Shown here: one piece after another, positions 8,060-17,236 of the stretch
How the letters are laid out: every line of letters starts with the position of its first letter
Numbering within the stretch: the first letter of the stretch is position 1
Assembly (NCBI GenBank): GCA_030628905.1
Contig: DAOVQB010000033.1
Coordinates: forward strand, 1-29,333
Reading direction: 5' to 3'
From: DAOVQB01 sp023128935
GTDB lineage: Bacteria > Eisenbacteria > RBG-16-71-46 > CAIMUX01 > WJJG01
DNA length: 29,333 nucleotides
Made by a program: the position numbers and the translations under genes
Notes under the pieces: generated by a model
What the model was told of the DNA's origin: nothing
Seen by the model: only the letters and a program-made list of their open reading frames with translations
The model's database searches: none

Positions 8060-8947
8060 ATGAAAAGGCACTGGGGTACGGCGTTGGCCGGCGTAGCACT
8101 GCTGGTATCGGGTAGTGCAGACGGGGTGCCGGTCTCCTATCAGGAAAAGGGTGCAGTCCTAACGTTCACCCGTGACAACATGGACTTCGTATCTGATGCA
8201 TATCCTGACGCCCTTGAGGGCACGCAGCTCTGCACGGTTTGTGGGATCCTTGGTGGGGAGAATACCGTCTGGCTCATACTCCCATGGGAGATCGGCCTCC
8301 AAGAGTATGATCTGCATGGTCGGCCTGGGCGAGTGGTGCCCTATCCGGTTATTAGAAATATAGGACCGTTCACGCGGTTCTTTGCTAGGGCCGAGGGTGT
8401 GTACGTACTAAGAGACAAGGGTGGAAGGCGGCCGGACCGGCTCTCCTTTCAAGTCTACAGCTTCGCGGATTCCGCGTGGTCGAATCCTGTGCAGATTCCA
8501 GGCGCGAGCCAGTTTACGCCAGCAAGAGATGCCTTGGGCTTCACTGTGAAGGACGGCGAAGTATGGATCGTCGACTACCTGAAGCCCATGGGCATACGCA
8601 TCTCTCGAGGAGCGAGCCCTCTAATGACAATTGATGCCGCGGGTCCCACCGCGATGGATCCGATGGTCCGGAGACCGGCGGCACTGAATGGAACCGGTGT
8701 ACGGATGTATTCAATCGATCGGGAATGGGGAAAGTACGTTCAATACGAGATTGTGGATGCTGGGGGAGACGTCATGGGCACGCTGAGGTGGGAACCCAGA
8801 GGGACCCGCGACGAGAGAGCAAGCAATCGCGAGTCCGTGCGTCGTCCTGGATGGGCCATCCTAGTAGATGCGACAGTGCTAAAGCTCGACGTCAGCGTGC
8901 GGCGAGAGCCGGATGACAAGATCCAAATCATGCGGTGGGCTCCGTGA
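8060..8947 (+). CDS. Secreted protein of unknown function, probably beta-rich
   Basis: A 295-residue product starting at ATG 8060 with AAAGGAAG upstream, 29 bases after the NlpC/P60-like gene. Residues 1-22 form a signal peptide (MKRHWGTALAGVALLVSGSA). The rest alternates short hydrophobic strands with Gly, Asp and Arg turns: NTVWLILPWEIGLQEYDLHG, LSFQVYSFADSAW, FTVKDGEVWIVDYLKPMGIR and MYSIDREWGKYVQYEIVDAG. This layout is compatible with a propeller such as the one encoded by the next gene but 9128, but there is no diagnostic motif and I assign no family. Two Cys (CTVC, residues about 56-59) form a possible disulfide or metal site. Last gene of the compact secreted operon; a 180-base gap follows. 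Confidence 0.68.
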   Translation: MKRHWGTALAGVALLVSGSADGVPVSYQEKGAVLTFTRDNMDFVSDAYPDALEGTQLCTVCGILGGENTVWLILPWEIGLQEYDLHGRPGRVVPYPVIRNIGPFTRFFARAEGVYVLRDKGGRRPDRLSFQVYSFADSAWSNPVQIPGASQFTPARDALGFTVKDGEVWIVDYLKPMGIRISRGASPLMTIDAAGPTAMDPMVRRPAALNGTGVRMYSIDREWGKYVQYEIVDAGGDVMGTLRWEPRGTRDERASNRESVRRPGWAILVDATVLKLDVSVRREPDDKIQIMRWAP

Positions 8948-9127
8948 TCGGCGAATCAGACAGGCGTTGCACGCATCCCCGTGGGCGGCTCGCATGCATT
9001 GTTCTTGGGGGAGCGCTGCGGCAAGGGGCGTGCCCTGGGAAGAGCAACAAGCGCCATTCTCGCCCCGCTGAGGGAGACGCGAAGCAGGGATGAGCCAGAA
9101 GCCATCTAGACCGAAGGGGATACTGAC

Positions 9128-10354
9128 GTGAAGCGATTTACCATCGGTTTCGTCCTAGCCACTATGATCTCGTGTTCTGTAACCTCAGCGTCTGATGCCC
9201 CTGCTGTGGTCAAGAGCAGCGGCACGCACAGTCATGAAGTCACTACGCTCCGCATGGAGGAGTTGTGGCACGTCGGCGGGAGTGACGAGGAGTACCTGCT
9301 TGGGCTGGTCTGCGATGCCGTGGCTGATCGTGAGGGCAATGTCTACCTTCTTGATGCGCAGCTTGCCGACGTCAAGGTCTTCTCTGCAGACGGTGAGTAC
9401 CTCAAGACTCTCAGCCGCCAGGGGGAGGGACCGGGGGAGACGTTGCAGCCCAGGATTCTGCTGCTTCCAGAGCACGGCGGCCTTGGAATTGTCCAGGACT
9501 TTCCCCCGAAGATCGTCTGGCTGAACGCGAAAGGGGAAAGCGCTGGATCCAGTACGCCGGGTCTTCCTGGAACGGGCGAAGCAATCGTTGGAAAGATCCG
9601 GTCTGCCAAGTGCTGCCGTGGGCGATTACTAATAGCGTGCTCGGCTCTGCGGATGGTCGAGGGCAGGCCGCACGAGGTTTCACTGCTGGGCCGGTTTGAC
9701 TTGCAGGGAAGCTTGCTGAATCCGTACCTAGAGATCTCGAGGCCGATGGGCAGCCAGCCTGATCTTGATGCAGACTGTGATATCAGGCCCTTTAAGACCG
9801 GAGCGTGGGATGTGGACTCCAATGGTCGGATGTACTCACTCCAGGATTGTGAACCGTATCGCGTCACAGTGCAGGATTCATTGGGAACGCGATATCTAGT
9901 CATCGAGCGAGAATACCAGCGGCGTCGACGGGGAGCGGACGAGATGAAGAGAATCGAGGAGGAGTATCGCAACACCGAAGGGGCACGCCGAGACCAAAAT
10001 GTCCGGGTGGCCGACCACGCTCCGGCCATCTCCTCGCTCCGCGTGGCTGGAAATGATGAGGTCTGGGTCCACCCTGATCAGGACTGCGCAAACCGAGGTG
10101 ATGGGGTCTTTGCTGAATACGACGTTTTCTCCTCAAAGGGTGAGTTCGTCCGGCATGTGCGGCTTGTGGGAGGCGGCAATTGCATGAGAGACAGCTGGCA
10201 TTTCATCTCTGACGATCGAGTAATCGTGGTGCGGGACTACCACCGTCGCTTTGCGGCCCACGAGGCACCCTGGGCAGGAGTGGCACAGGAAGAAGAAACG
10301 GGTCGTCAGGGAGACAGGGAGGAGGGGGTTATCTGCTACTCCCTTCGCGACTAG
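9128..10354 (+). CDS. Exported six-bladed beta-propeller (NHL-like) protein
   Basis: A GTG start at 9128 has AAGGGGA upstream. The 408-residue product begins with a signal peptide (MKRFTIGFVLATMISCSV). Cys16 could be a lipidation site, or cleavage could occur after VTSA; the lipobox is poor. The block DAVADREGNVYLLDAQLADV then KVFSADGEYLKTLSRQGEGP is the classic blade repeat of bacterial six-bladed propellers: 'D..GN.Y..D.....v..fd..G..l...G..G.GPGE'. Further blades include AWDVDSNGRMYSLQDCEPYR and FAEYDVFSSKGEFVRHVRLV. These proteins are surface or periplasmic binding modules in Bacteroidetes and related bacteria, with unknown ligands. Separated by 180 bases from the previous gene, it may have its own promoter, though I see none convincing. 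Confidence 0.78.
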   Translation: MKRFTIGFVLATMISCSVTSASDAPAVVKSSGTHSHEVTTLRMEELWHVGGSDEEYLLGLVCDAVADREGNVYLLDAQLADVKVFSADGEYLKTLSRQGEGPGETLQPRILLLPEHGGLGIVQDFPPKIVWLNAKGESAGSSTPGLPGTGEAIVGKIRSAKCCRGRLLIACSALRMVEGRPHEVSLLGRFDLQGSLLNPYLEISRPMGSQPDLDADCDIRPFKTGAWDVDSNGRMYSLQDCEPYRVTVQDSLGTRYLVIEREYQRRRRGADEMKRIEEEYRNTEGARRDQNVRVADHAPAISSLRVAGNDEVWVHPDQDCANRGDGVFAEYDVFSSKGEFVRHVRLVGGGNCMRDSWHFISDDRVIVVRDYHRRFAAHEAPWAGVAQEEETGRQGDREEGVICYSLRD

Positions 10355-10513
10355 TCAATCTTCGGCCGGGGTAATGCAGTCTTGATCTGGGCGCGCAAGG
10401 GGGTAGGTTGGCACTACATAGGGTGTTCGCAGCCGGCGGCACGAAGTCTCAGACACTTGCGGTCGGTATCCACCCTGAAAAAGCTAAAACTGATCCGCAC
10501 TGACGAAGTTGGA

Positions 10514-10762
10514 CTAGAACAACGCGCACAGCACGCCGAGGGCGGCGAATGCGAGCCCACCCAGAAGCACCACAATGGCCATGATGGTCGCTGGCAGGAA
10601 GAACAGGACCAGCGCACCGGTCAGCAGCATACCTGCCACGGCAAACAGCAGCTTGAGCGGTAGAAGGATCAGGCTCGCGAGAAACCAGGTGAACTTGAAC
10701 GCGATCCCCAGGAAGAACAGCAATACGAACCCGCCCAGAACGAATCCCATGAGTTCCAACAT
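10514..10762 (-). CDS. Small integral membrane protein, unknown function
   Basis: From ATG 10762, with AGGAGG nine bases upstream, the product is 82 residues. The in-frame extension to 10816 lacks such a site. It consists almost entirely of hydrophobic segments: LELMGFVLGGFVLLFFLGIA, then FLASLILLPLKLLFAVAGML, then LVLFFLPATIMAIVVLLGGL. I count two to three membrane spans, with very few charges (a Lys at each of two bends). No family recognised. It faces away from the gene-poor stretch on its right and converges with the propeller gene. Confidence 0.65.
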   Translation of the reverse strand: MLELMGFVLGGFVLLFFLGIAFKFTWFLASLILLPLKLLFAVAGMLLTGALVLFFLPATIMAIVVLLGGLAFAALGVLCALF

Positions 10763-10894
10763 CTTGTGGATCCTCCTGATTGCGTCAGCCGCGTTGATGA
10801 GCTTCCTGTCCCCCAACCCCCATAGACTATGCCTACGCGCATGACCAGGTCAAGGTTCCCATCAGGTGCCAATGGATCCACATCTGCCTAGTTG

Positions 10895-10954
10895 GTGCCA
10901 CACCTGCCAAGTCAGTGCCACACCTGCCAAGTCAGTGCCACACCTGCCTAGTTA
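10895..10954. repeat. 20-bp tandem repeat, three units plus a degenerate fourth
   Basis: GTGCCACACCTGCCAAGTCA repeats at 10895-10914 and 10915-10934, and with three changes at 10935-10954. A degenerate partial unit precedes it (about 10878-10894, CCACATCTGCCTAGTTG). The phase is exactly 20 bp. Like the 31-bp array it recalls multi-repeat transposon ends, but there is no transposase nearby. Confidence 0.85.
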
Positions 10955-11096
10955 GGATACCCCAAATTGCCCGATGTATTCGTCAGCGCGGATGCTACTG
11001 GTTACGGAGTAGCTCGTTCGTGTTGGCGTGAGGGCCGGTTGAAGCAAGCCATTCGAAGCAATCTATTCGAGGAGGCAAGAGGTGCTAGAACCGAGT

Positions 11097-11202
11097 GGCT
11101 GGGCATGCTGGGCATAGTGAAGGGGAGGGCCGGCTGGGCATGCTGGGCATAGCGAAGGGGAGGGCTCGGCTGGGCATGCTGGGCATAGTGAAGGGGAGGG
11201 CC
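11097..11202. repeat. 35/36-bp tandem repeat, three units
   Basis: Three near-identical units lie at 11097-11131 (35), 11132-11167 (36) and 11168-11202 (35). Each has two GGGCAT-type half repeats (GGCTGGGCATGCTGGGCATA) followed by a purine-rich GAAGGGGAGGG block. The middle unit has one extra base and one substitution. A short partial (GGCTGG) follows. Confidence 0.88.
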
Positions 11203-11782
11203 GGCTGGCAGCCCCCCCTCACTGAGAACTTCCGGCGGCCAGTGGGCCCTCGGGGCAAAGGGCAAGGTGAGGAGGCGGGGAACCCACTGCGAGCGCCAAA
11301 CGCTCTGAGCCGCCGGAAACTTGTCTGCCAGGGAATTTTAGATCCCGAATACTCTCACATGAGCTTGCGGACGCCATGCCCCCATTATGCCTTTCTCGAA
11401 GGGCTGCACCACGGAACTATCGGGGTTCGGTCGATCGTGAACTGTCGCTACGAGGACTTACGGTCGCAACTACAGCCTGTATGTGAGCGGACACGATCTG
11501 GTTCGGGATCGAACGCACTCCCCTTGTGACGCGTCTCTGCCATTGTGCCTAGCCCCTGGGGGCTGTGATTGGCTCCGGGAAGCATCCCCAGAGCCCGATT
11601 CCGGAGCTAATCGCAGTGCATCAGTTGTTCCACCAGCCGGGACCTGGGCGCCCTCCTGGCACTAACGCCTTGGATTGCAGGCAGCTGCACTCGAACGGTC
11701 TTTGTCAGCGGCGTCGAACGAGACTTAGGGGCAGATGCCTTCGCCGTTGCAATCTGCGGTTGGGAATTGCACATTGCCAGTC

Positions 11783-11799
11783 CTGGCACCTTTCCTGCA
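11783..11799 (+). promoter_or_regulatory. Sigma-54 (RpoN) type -24/-12 promoter
   Basis: CTGGCACCTTTCCTGCA matches the consensus YTGGCACGNNNNTTGCW at all but two positions, with GG (11785-11786) and GC (11797-11798) separated by exactly ten bases. It points toward the sigma-54 activator gene, whose start is about 200 bases downstream. This suggests autoregulation or a long leader (inference). Confidence 0.62.
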
Positions 11800-11998
11800 T
11801 TTATCAGTGTGGGGTTCCCAATTCCTGGCGTCGGAGCATGGCGGAGAAATCCCTGGCCCGGCCCGCGAAGCCCCACGCGCAGTCTGCAAAAGCCCTCTCC
11901 AGCATTCCCCATGTTGAAGTCACTGCCCTGATCTAGTGCCGAACAGTTCGGTGACCAGGGCTGAACATCTCACTGACTCGAGCAGAAGGGAGAAAATT

Positions 11999-13348
11999 GT
12001 GAATGGTGAGCTGATCCTCGAGCGGATTAGTCCAGAGCTGGCCCGGGCCGAGCGTGACCTGGCCGTGGGGAACCGCAAGACGGCTTGCCGGCGAGCGACA
12101 GCGGCGCTTGCTGAGCTCATACCAAGCCTGAACAAGCTGGAACCGGAACTGTCGGCATGGCTGCGTATCCTGGCGGATCTAGCTGGTGCGGACCGCTCAG
12201 AGGGTCCGTCGATCCAGCGGGGACTATGGCCAGAGTTAGAAAAGGCGCATCACCCAAGCCGGAAGCTCCTTTCGACGCGCGCCCCTTCGGGGAAGGGCCC
12301 CGGTGGGGTGGGGGCAAGACTGATCACACAGGATGAGCGCATGCTCACAGATATGTCGCGGCTCCGGCATCTTGCTCCGACGGATCTGCCAATCTTTATA
12401 GAGGGCGATAGCGGTACGGGCAAGGAGGTGGTGGCACGCACGATCCATCAGATGAGTGAGCGGCGCGGGAAGCCCTGGGTTGCTGTAAACTGCGGGGCGA
12501 TTCCCTCCCAGCTCCAAGAAAGTGAACTCTTTGGTCACACGCGCGGTGCCTACACGGGAGCAACGGTCGACAGACAAGGGTTATTCGAGGCGGCCCATGA
12601 AGGTACGCTCTTCCTGGACGAAGTGGCTGAGATGGATTCGACGGCCCAGGTCAAGCTGCTCCGTGTTCTGGAGACAGGGGAGCTTCGTCGATTGGGGGAG
12701 GTGCGCACACGCTGGGTCAATGTGCGCATCATTGCAGCGACTAACGCAGACGTGAATAAGGTTGTTGCGGCGGGGCGCTTCCGCAAGGATCTCCTCTTCC
12801 GCCTGGGGGCGGTTCGGCTTCGTCTGCCTGCGCTCGCGGAGCGCCGAGGGGACATCCTTCCACTTGCAGAGCATTTCATCCGGAAGGTTTCCTCTCTGTC
12901 TCCGTCGCTGACACCAGCGGCACAGATGGCTTTGGTCAGCCACGATTGGCCTGGGAACGTCCGAGAGCTGAAGTTCGTCATCGAGCGGGCACTTGCGTTG
13001 TGGGTTCGGTCAGACGAGTTGGAGATCACGGCGGAGATGCTATGCGCGCCACTGTGCTATGGCTCATCGGGTTGCCTACAGATCAACGGCAGGGCGATCG
13101 GCCCCGCGCCTGATTCCATGACTGCGCAGCAGGCGCTATTGGAGACCGAGACGCTGCCCGAAGGGCAGAACCTCGATTCATTCCTCGGCAAGATCGAGCA
13201 CCGGTTGATAGAACATGCGCTGCAGCGAGCCGGTGGCAACCGAACTCTGGCGGCCCGATTCCTGGGCGGCCTGAGCCGGACGACCCTGATCGGGAAGATG
13301 AAGCGCTTGGGGCTGTTCAAGCCCGCGCAGGCAGCCGGAGCCCGCTAA
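11999..13348 (+). CDS. Sigma-54-dependent transcriptional activator without a recognisable sensor domain
   Basis: A bacterial enhancer-binding protein: an AAA+ ATPase that remodels sigma-54 RNA polymerase. GTG 11999 is preferred because GGGAG lies upstream; a GTG at 11936 would add 21 residues. The 449-residue product has an N-terminal helical region of about 105 residues with no response-regulator Asp pocket. The AAA+ core has Walker A GDSGTGKE (136-143), the sigma-54 contact loop GAYTGA (183-188, a known functional variant of GAFTGA), Walker B GTLFLDE (202-208) and the arginine-finger region FRKDLLFRLGAVRLRLP. The C-terminus ends in a Fis-type helix-turn-helix (GGNRTLAARFLGGLSRTTLI). A sigma-54 promoter lies just upstream. 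Target genes cannot be told from this window. Confidence 0.93.
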   Translation: MNGELILERISPELARAERDLAVGNRKTACRRATAALAELIPSLNKLEPELSAWLRILADLAGADRSEGPSIQRGLWPELEKAHHPSRKLLSTRAPSGKGPGGVGARLITQDERMLTDMSRLRHLAPTDLPIFIEGDSGTGKEVVARTIHQMSERRGKPWVAVNCGAIPSQLQESELFGHTRGAYTGATVDRQGLFEAAHEGTLFLDEVAEMDSTAQVKLLRVLETGELRRLGEVRTRWVNVRIIAATNADVNKVVAAGRFRKDLLFRLGAVRLRLPALAERRGDILPLAEHFIRKVSSLSPSLTPAAQMALVSHDWPGNVRELKFVIERALALWVRSDELEITAEMLCAPLCYGSSGCLQINGRAIGPAPDSMTAQQALLETETLPEGQNLDSFLGKIEHRLIEHALQRAGGNRTLAARFLGGLSRTTLIGKMKRLGLFKPAQAAGAR

Positions 13349-13450
13349 AGCCGAACTTCCTTGGGGTACGCAAGCTCCGTAAGGCCAATGTGGACCGCGA
13401 CCGGAAGTCGAGCGGGCTATAGGCTTGATTGTAATCTAGTGGATTCGATG

Positions 13451-14215
13451 TCAATCCGATTGCACAAGCGGGATCCCAGCCTTCTGAGAGAGCCAGGACA
13501 TAATGAGGGCCGCCTCGTTCTCCCAAGGAGGCCCGTCGCTCCCGAGGGTTTCGAAGTCCACCGGGAAGCCCATGCTGCGCAGGTCGTCGACATGTTTCCT
13601 GTCGCGTTCGGTGATCCGATGACGTCCCCGCCGGGTATGGATGCAGAGGAAGGGAATACGTCTCTTCTCCGGCAGGAAGTCGGCTAGCACCTCTGGCAGG
13701 AGATTGCCGCCGAGCGAGACTGTGCCCGCGAAGGTCTCGGAATGCGCAACCGCGTAGATCGTTGCGAACAGGCTGCTGCCCTCGGATCCCAGGAGATAGA
13801 TGGATCTTCTGTCGACCTGCAAATCCTCCAGGAGCCGGTTCACAATTCCCTCCAAGTGAACGCTGGCCATGGAAAGGCTTTGGCGAAAGGATGGGTTGTC
13901 CCCTGTGTAATGGCACCAAGCGTAGCCCACGCTGCACGCTCCACCGAGATCGACCTCGTGGGCGTGCAGCCCGCGCGGGAATGCTAGATGGACGTCGAGT
14001 TCCATGAGTTCGCGCATCCTTTGGGCAAACTGGAACTCGGTCAGCCGCGGGGGATGGAGGCATATCAACAGCGGAGCTTCCTGCGATGCTCCCGAGCGGA
14101 TCGTGAGGGTTTCAGGGTGGAGTGTAAGCTGGGATGTGAAGCGATATACCCGCTCGGGCTCAAGACCTAGACGGAGCGCGTCTACAACAGCTGATGTTCC
14201 TTCCGCATGTTTCAT
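13451..14215 (-). CDS. Alpha/beta-hydrolase-fold protein with lost catalytic triad (pseudo-esterase)
   Basis: The layout follows the phospholipase/carboxylesterase group of alpha/beta hydrolases: APLLICLH strand, LDVHLAFPRGL, then a nucleophile elbow SIYLLGSEGSSLFATIYAVA followed by FAGTVSLGGNLLPEV, IPFLCIHTRRGRHRI, and a C-terminal MSWLSQKAG helix. The catalytic positions do not fit an enzyme. The elbow G-x-S-x-G reads G143-S-E145-G-S, putting Glu at the nucleophile. The HGxxD-xxVP position reads HTRRGRHRI with no Asp, and the final GH position reads GSDGPPW with no His. I infer a non-catalytic binding or scaffold protein. ATG 14215 gives 254 residues; a GTG at 14287, three bases after the mutase stop, is an alternative. 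Either way it is probably co-transcribed with the mutase gene. Confidence 0.72.
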   Translation of the reverse strand: MKHAEGTSAVVDALRLGLEPERVYRFTSQLTLHPETLTIRSGASQEAPLLICLHPPRLTEFQFAQRMRELMELDVHLAFPRGLHAHEVDLGGACSVGYAWCHYTGDNPSFRQSLSMASVHLEGIVNRLLEDLQVDRRSIYLLGSEGSSLFATIYAVAHSETFAGTVSLGGNLLPEVLADFLPEKRRIPFLCIHTRRGRHRITERDRKHVDDLRSMGFPVDFETLGSDGPPWENEAALIMSWLSQKAGIPLVQSD

Positions 14216-14290
14216 CCTTGAAACTTCCCCTTCCGCCCCCAAGACCCGCTCCCGCGCATGCTCAATGCCTTCCCTCGAGGGCCGCACGTT

Positions 14291-15928
<1,638 letters not shown>

Positions 15929-15994
15929 GTTTCCCTCTCTGTTGCTCTTGCTAGGCATGGTTGGTGCGTCCCGCGCTACTCGATTGCTGGCGCA

Positions 15995-16098
15995 CTTGAG
16001 GTTTCCCCCATACGTGCTCCGAGAAGGCGCACCCTGCCAGGGCATCTTCATCTGTTGCCCCGAAAGGGTGCGCTATACCTTCGCCAGGCAACCTCAAG
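15995..16098 (-). ncRNA. Candidate structured leader RNA (four nested stems) upstream of the mutase gene
   Basis: Four inverted repeats nest concentrically: CTTGAGGTT (15995-16003) with AACCTCAAG (16090-16098); GAAGG (16023-16027) with CCTTC (16078-16082); GCGCACCCT (16027-16035, sharing one base) with AGGGTGCGC (16065-16073); and GGGCA (16040-16044) with TGCCC (16056-16060). Together they give one long stem with internal loops and an apical hairpin, 104 bases long, ending 66 bases before the mutase start on the minus strand. It fits a cis-regulatory RNA, though strand is not proven and it could be a palindromic mobile repeat. I see no B12-box, so it is not a standard cobalamin riboswitch. 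The 15929-16280 gap holds nothing else. Confidence 0.45.
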
Positions 16099-16280
16099 AC
16101 CGCTTGTTCTTGGCGGGCATTGGCTCACATGGTGTATCGGACTGCAGAAACAGGATTACCAGAAATCGGACCCATACCGCCATGGGATTTTAGCGCGGCT
16201 TCTACGATGGCACGCTATCAGAGGCCCATTGCTCCCGCAAGCGTTTGAAGTCTGCCAGATTCCAGCGGTGCTCACTCTCG

Positions 16281-16757
16281 TCAGCTTGGGGCTCGCTCGG
16301 CAAGGAACTCGCCTTCAAGCGCGGCCACGGCTTCCTCGGTCTTTGCTCTCGGAATCAAACAAGTTACCGAGGCCAGTGAGGTCGAGATAATCTCGATGTT
16401 GACACCCTTGGCTGAGAGAGCCTTGAACATACGTCCTGCGACACCCGGCACTCGAGCGAGATTCTGCCCCACGACAGAGACCAGGGCCACGTCTGGATCC
16501 ACGTCCACCGTTGAGCCCATGATGATCTCTTTCATCTCATTCAGGGCTTGGTGTACGGCTTCCTGCTGGTCCTCAGAGACCGCGAGGCAGATGTCCGCGC
16601 TGTTGCGGGTACCCCCTGTGGAAACGACGAGCTCCACATTGAAGCCCCGTGTTCCGAGCGTACCGAAGATCTCGGCTGCGATCCCAGGCCTGTCAGAAAC
16701 CCCTCGGAGCACCAGCTTGCTGATCTTCTTGTTCGCTACGATGCGAAGAGCATCCAT
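16281..16757 (-). CDS. Stand-alone tandem ACT-domain protein (aspartokinase regulatory-domain-like)
   Basis: From ATG 16757, with AGGAGG six bases upstream, the product is 158 residues. The longer frame to 16940 runs into the inverted-repeat element and is excluded. It consists of two ACT domains: ISKLVLRGVSDRPGIAAEIF followed by RGFNVELVVSTGG, and VALVSVVGQNLARVPGVAGR followed by KGVNIEIISTSLASVTCLI. Spacing and motifs match the C-terminal regulatory half of aspartate kinase (lysine/threonine sensing) and the aspartokinase II beta subunit of Bacillus, which is of similar length. The kinase domain is absent and not adjacent. It may be a free regulatory subunit or an amino-acid sensor; substrate binding residues cannot be assigned from sequence alone. 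Confidence 0.82.
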   Translation of the reverse strand: MDALRIVANKKISKLVLRGVSDRPGIAAEIFGTLGTRGFNVELVVSTGGTRNSADICLAVSEDQQEAVHQALNEMKEIIMGSTVDVDPDVALVSVVGQNLARVPGVAGRMFKALSAKGVNIEIISTSLASVTCLIPRAKTEEAVAALEGEFLAERAPS

Positions 16758-16928
16758 TATAGCCCTCCTGGCTGGATCCTTGTCCGCGAGCGACTGCACG
16801 GCGCCAGTCGCATATTGCACCCTTGCGGCCCTGCGGACAGAGCGTGAACGGGTCCCTATGAAACCTCTGGCCGCAAAGTACGAGAAGCCTCTGGCGAAGG
16901 CAATGGGAAACCGGTATTTGGCTCCTTG

Positions 16929-17086
16929 GGGCTCGCGCAAGAATAATTTCCCATTTTCGCCGGTCCCGAACGCCGGGGACTTCGTTGCGGCTCCTCGGAG
17001 TAGTCCCGGCTACGCCTTCGCCGCCGCGCCTCGTCCTCGACGGTGCGGTCCTCGCCGAAAATGGGAAATTATTCTTGCGCGGGCCC
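16929..17086. mobile_element. MITE-like palindromic element with 31-bp terminal inverted repeats
   Basis: The left end 16929-16959 and right end 17056-17086 are inverted copies matching at 29 of 31 positions; the core is GCGCAAGAATAATTTCCCAT then TTTCG. The 96-base centre is GC-rich and codes for nothing visible. The right half plus a few flanking bases recurs at 2130-2196 with three mismatches, showing it is dispersed. No target-site duplication is evident. Confidence 0.78.
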
Positions 17087-17097
17087 TTACTGGAGGG

Positions 17098-17207
17098 GGT
17101 CGAGAGCGCATGAATCGAGCAGCAACGGTACGGCATAACGACGCAACGCCAGGGGGCCTTATTCGGCATTGGTCGAGAGCGCATGAATCGAGCAGCAATG
17201 GTACGGC
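17098..17207. repeat. Pair of 37-bp direct repeats before the pdxR promoter
   Basis: GGTCGAGAGCGCATGAATCG followed by AGCAGCAACGGTACGGC occurs at 17098-17134 and again at 17171-17207 with a single C/T difference, 73 bases apart. The second copy ends 30 bases before the PdxR-type palindrome. The 16758-17334 gap thus contains the MITE-like element, these repeats and the pdxR promoter, but no gene. Confidence 0.88.
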
Positions 17208-17236
17208 CCAATTGTGGAGACATCCATAAGAGAGGT

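Larger units (their letters stand above)
10763..11998. other. 1.2-kb gene-poor stretch with repeats and a sigma-54 promoter
   Basis: No open frame here shows a recognisable protein, a good ribosome-binding site or conserved-looking composition. The longest frames simply read through the tandem arrays. The stretch holds a 20-bp array (10895-10954), a 35/36-bp array (11097-11202) and a -24/-12 promoter (11783-11799). The remaining 11203-11780 shows nothing I can name; it may be the remains of decayed genes. Confidence 0.6.

Noticed and set aside
10967..11152. A short frame containing LKQAIRSNLFEEARGARTE, which looks protein-like.
   Set aside because: No family recognised, no ribosome-binding site, and the frame ends in the tandem array; at most a gene remnant.
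486..11202. CRISPR array from the tandem repeats.
   Set aside because: Units abut with no unique spacers and there are no cas genes.
11496..11522. GGTTCGGGATCGAAC resembles a tRNA T-arm.
   Set aside because: Loop and stem lengths are wrong, and there is no matching acceptor or anticodon arm.
11095..11529. A 144-codon frame through the 35/36-bp array.
   Set aside because: It is made of the tandem repeat and low-complexity sequence, with no recognisable domain.
13317..14063. A 248-codon minus-strand frame overlapping the pseudo-hydrolase.
   Set aside because: Arg/Pro-rich shadow frame; the other frame shows a clear alpha/beta-hydrolase fold pattern.
15929..16100. Cobalamin riboswitch in the mutase leader.
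   Set aside because: No B12-box or conserved riboswitch core could be found; only the nested stems are reported.
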